From Hirudinaria manillensis (Eukaryota; Annelida; Clitellata; Hirudinida; Hirudinidae), in the NCBI GenBank assembly GCA_034509925.1, contig CM067526.1:11370510-11434509 (forward strand): DNA of 64,000 bases, read 5' to 3'. The notes under the pieces are model-generated. The model ran no database searches, had not been told where the DNA came from, and saw only the letters and a list, made by a program, of their open reading frames with translations. A program made the translations under genes and the position numbers. Position 1 is the first letter of the stretch. Every line of letters begins with the position of its first letter. Shown here piece after piece: positions 60,360-64,000 of the stretch.

Positions 60360-60980
60360 GACAAAAATGATAGAGCGAAGATGATGATGATGGTAGAATG
60401 ATAGAGTGATGGTGACTGGATGACTACCACATTAGGGCCATCCTAATGGGGCTACTAAGGCCGAGACCGGGAGTTGAACTAAGTCATTCACACTTCATCG
60501 AATTAAGGACCAAGTTGACCGATGCGTGCGATCTCATTAGCTTATAAATCAGAGCTGATGAAATCGGCGTTGTTGGAAAGTGCCCCAATCTGATCAGGGC
60601 CTTATCACATTATCATTTCGTCCTCCTCATCATCATCATCGTCGTCGTCGTCGTGGTCATCATGTGATTGTTACATCACCTCATGGCGATCGTGTAATAT
60701 GATTTGAAGACCAGATTGAGTCCGGGATGCATGAATATTTGAGCAGACGACTGAGCGTTTGAATTTATGACTGAATGAGTGGAGGAGGAGTAAAACGATT
60801 CTCGGACATTTTGTTTTTCATTGTTGTAGTCGTCATCGTCGTCGTTGTTGCTGTTGTTGGGGCTCAGGCGTGCACCACTCACTCATATTTGTGTCAGTTG
60901 AGTAAACGATTAGTGTTTCGAATCACTTGATCGCCCTGTCATGCACATTCACTCACTCATTCGCTTTATCGTCCACCTAA

Positions 60981-61186
60981 ACATTCATTCAATCATTTAA
61001 TCATTCATTCGTTCGTTCGTTCGTTTGTTCGTTCGTTCATTCGTTCATTCGTTCATTCATTCATTCATTTGTTTGTTCGTTCGTTCGTTCGTTCGTTCAT
61101 TCATTCATTCATTCATTCATTCATTCGTTCGTTCGTTCATTCGTTCATTCACTCATTCATTCATTCATTTATTTATTCATTCATCC
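60981..61186. repeat. (TTCG)n/(TTCA)n array
   Basis: About 50 tetranucleotide units switch repeatedly between TTCG and TTCA, with TTTG and TTTA variants. Confidence 0.95.
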
Positions 61187-61365
61187 ACCGGTACATAGAT
61201 GGAATGGCATCTTCAACCATCCGTTTAATGGGAGCAAATTAGTCGATTGGACGACCGTGGACGAAATGATGGACAACCCTCCAGTGGAAAGCCGTGAGAG
61301 AAAATCGATCCGGGATGAGTGGAGTTTTGTTGACAGGCGAAACAACGGCGATCGCAATTGAGAGG

Positions 61366-61449
61366 GGAATGGATAGGTGGATAGATAGGGTAATGGATAG
61401 GTGGATAGATAGGGTAATGGATAGGTGGATAGATAGGGTAATGGATAGG
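61366..61449. repeat. 24-bp minisatellite, three copies
   Basis: Three exact or nearly exact copies of a 24-bp unit (ggtggatagatagggtaatg plus gata). Confidence 0.9.
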
Positions 61450-62149
61450 GTGGGTGTGGATTGGTGTTGGGTTATGGGAGTTGTGGGTGGAGGTGGATGA
61501 AGGCGGATGGGTAGTGGCTAGGGTGGGCGTATGGTAAGGGAATGGGTTGGGTGGCTACTTAAGTGGATCTTGAATACCCTGGAGAGGTTATTATCAGAAT
61601 TGGCGTTGTTGTGTCTGATGGATAAAATCAATAAAATTTAATATGAAATTCGCTAATTATCTATTTCATATTTGATTAAATAAAATAAAATAAATTATTT
61701 TATAAGTTTATTAGTTTAATTGTTTTAAAATTGTATTTAAATTTTATTCATGGATAATGCAAAAATATTAAGAATGGCTTTACTAATATAATGTTGAAAA
61801 CAATATCAATTTATGATAAGATGGCTATATATATAATTTATATATAAGATTAGTCTTTTCTTTTCAATTTAAATATTTTTTACAATTCAAGCGCATAATT
61901 CATAAATATATTATGAAATATTTAAATCACAATAAGTTTATATCTACAAAAATATTAATTCACAAAATCTGAATATTTATTCAGACGATTCGTTCGATTA
62001 AAAGTTAAATAAAAATTATTTGCGTGGAGATTTGCACCAGGAGCCCTCGAGAGAATGGCGCCAAGGGGCTTTCAAACACGTGCTCTCTCAAGTGATCTCC
62101 AAGGAAACGTGGACTCTTTATGGCTCATAATATGATATCCGACGATAGC

Positions 62150-62235
62150 ATTATTATTATTAATATTATTAATATTAATATTATTATTATTATTATTGTT
62201 GTTGTTGTTGTTGTTGTTGTTGTTATTATTATATT
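62150..62235. repeat. (ATT)n/(GTT)n tract
   Basis: Short ATT and GTT arrays in sequence without genes. Confidence 0.9.
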
Positions 62236-64000
62236 TAAACGATTGTTTGGTGATAACTATAAGATATTTGTTCTAGAGAATTTAATAACAATATTATTCA
62301 ATACCTGACCCTATGTATCCAAGATATTATTCTTGATGGTCTAAATATCCTATCAACATAAAGTATCCGCCCTAATAACAAGAGCAAATTGAAGACATAT
62401 TAAAAGCAGAAATAATGAAAATAATATCATGATATTATTATTATTATAATATTATTATTATGATCATATAATTTTATTAATTATACCATGTGTCATTTTA
62501 TTATTATAATCATATTAATAATAATAATATTATTATTATAACTATAATAAACAATAATATTAATAGCATAACTAATACAAAATTTGCAACATCCAAACAC
62601 TGTTTGTCATTGTTCATGTTTTTTCTTTGGATCAACACCGCTCATCTGTATCCTTAGGAGATACCTGTCCTTATTACCTGGATTGAGGATCATTAGATTT
62701 AAAACAAATAGTCGAGTCACCTGGATCAGAAGCAGGTGTGTGACTGGAAATTACACTTGGAAGGAAGTCGATGATCGGACTTTTTTTATGCACCGGAGAC
62801 AAGGGTCGACAGGTGCGCCCCGGGAATTGCAGGGAATTTAATCCGGGTCGGGTGCACTCGCTACTCTTTCCGAGGTTGCAGTGCAAGGCAGTGATGGAGA
62901 TGATGATGCTTATGATGACGGCAATGATGAAGACGACGTAGGCGATAGCGATGATGGTGGCCTCTAAAGGTGGCATGAACTATGACCCTAAGACACCCGA
63001 CCGCATGGTTTGAGGCATAAAGCCGTAGAAAAGAAAAGAAAAACAAACTAAAAGGATAAAATAATGAAAGAAGACGAGGAAGAAAAAGAGGAAAGAGGCG
63101 GAAAGCGTCTTGTCAATGCATGAAACCCGAGTGCAGACACTCCTACCTCCCCATCCCTCCAGATCTTCCCCCATCTCCTCACCCCTCTCACCCTTGAACG
63201 GGCACCTGCACTGCACTCCGAGACACGGCGCTTAATCCCGGTCCCAGTCGATAATTGAATAGAAGCAGCAGCGGGTCTTAATTGCAAGGTCATGCTCCAC
63301 TCCTCCCCTGGGATCCATCTTCGTGTTTTGTCTGCCTGTTGGCGATTGTTTGCACTGCCATCTGTCTCAACTTTTTTTTTACCGGCCGTCGAACGGCCGT
63401 ACCATCGGCTCGGGGCTGCACATGTTCCGGCTTTGTTTTTTCTGTTGCCGGAGAGGAATTGAATTCTGACCGACGGAGGGCTTCCGATCTGTCCGGTGAA
63501 GTTGATTTCAAATGGATTTCAGGTGAATGGAAACTGATGCAATGATTGTCATGTATTTGCCTTTGCATCCTTCTCGATCCTTCACTCACATATGGAAAAA
63601 GGTGGTGAGGGTGGTGGTGGTGGTAAAATCTTTTGTATAGGCAATGGTTTTGCCATGGCAACGACGACCACCCATCCACCCAGCCAGTCAGCTTACAGGT
63701 AGAATCAACTTTCATCCACTCTTTCATCCTTTCACAGACGTGAATTCACTTTGATTAGGAAGATGGAAGCGATGAAAACGATCGCCACGCATTCGACGAT
63801 AGAGGATTGAAGCCGTCGATGATGATTATGATCCTGATGAGGGAGCTTGGAAGAGGTGGTGCTGATGATGGTTATAAGAATAGATGATGATGACGATGAC
63901 GACGACGGTGATTATGATGATGACGACGATATCTAATAGTCGTGATAGTGATCGTGAATTCCCCGATGATTGGTGAGTGGGAAAATAAGATTACTGAAGA

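Larger units (their letters stand above)
56558..64000. other. repeat-rich region upstream in the RBPMS gene, no convincing exon
   Basis: No exon is supported on either strand. The missing RRM exon (expected to read VRTLFVSGLP-like on the minus strand) was looked for by eye and not seen. The stretch is dominated by arrays listed separately. GC-richer, repeat-free islands occur at about 62730-62860 and 63110-63480 and might be promoter-like or contain non-coding first exons; nothing confirms that. Confidence 0.5.

Overview
The window is nuclear DNA of an animal. Genes are split into many short exons (often 50-250 bp) with clean GT/AG junctions, introns and spacers are AT-rich, and simple-sequence arrays are everywhere. 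Gene content (a TRPM2-type channel with a NUDT9-like tail, DENND4/Crag, the RAP chaperone LRPAP1, SERBP1/Vig2, an RBPMS/couch potato RNA-binding protein, an R2-type retrotransposon) fits an invertebrate; a lophotrochozoan such as an annelid or mollusc is my guess, and the species cannot be told from what I see.

Layout, left to right. 1-312: possible last exons (+) of a gene cut by the left edge. 2620-23015 (-): a TRPM2-like cation channel in 34 exons; 33 of them (exons 2-34) join in consistent reading phase and encode about 1,546 residues. Its intron between exons 7 and 8 holds an R2-clade non-LTR retrotransposon (15819-18614, +) with a target-site duplication of up to 22 bp, a long inverted repeat exactly at its 5' end, and an in-frame loss of most of the reverse transcriptase. 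23016-26105: spacer. 26106-38879 (-): DENND4/Crag in about 30 exons. 39069-39705 (+): a small unresolved or broken gene head-to-head with DENND4. 39910-39981 (+): tRNA-Glu(CTC). 41110-45001 (+): an unrecognised coiled-coil protein gene with a tandemly duplicated end. 45862-47188 (-): LRPAP1. 47549-49909 (+): SERBP1, head-to-head with LRPAP1. 51150-56557 (-): RBPMS/couch potato, whose first RRM exon lies beyond what I could find, probably past the right edge; it has two alternative 3' ends. 56558-64000: repeat-rich sequence with no convincing exon, probably the long first intron and upstream region of that gene.

The genes are unrelated housekeeping, signalling and RNA-biology genes, not a cluster. 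Shared organisation is limited to two divergent promoter intervals (DENND4 with the small gene; LRPAP1 with SERBP1). The most unusual items are the R2 derivative outside rDNA with its 5' hairpin, the TRPM2-like channel with a degenerate Nudix box and an atypical pore filter, and the RBPMS alternative terminal exons that start with the same residues. Exon coordinates were read by eye from splice signals, reading phase and remembered family sequence; no alignment or search was run.
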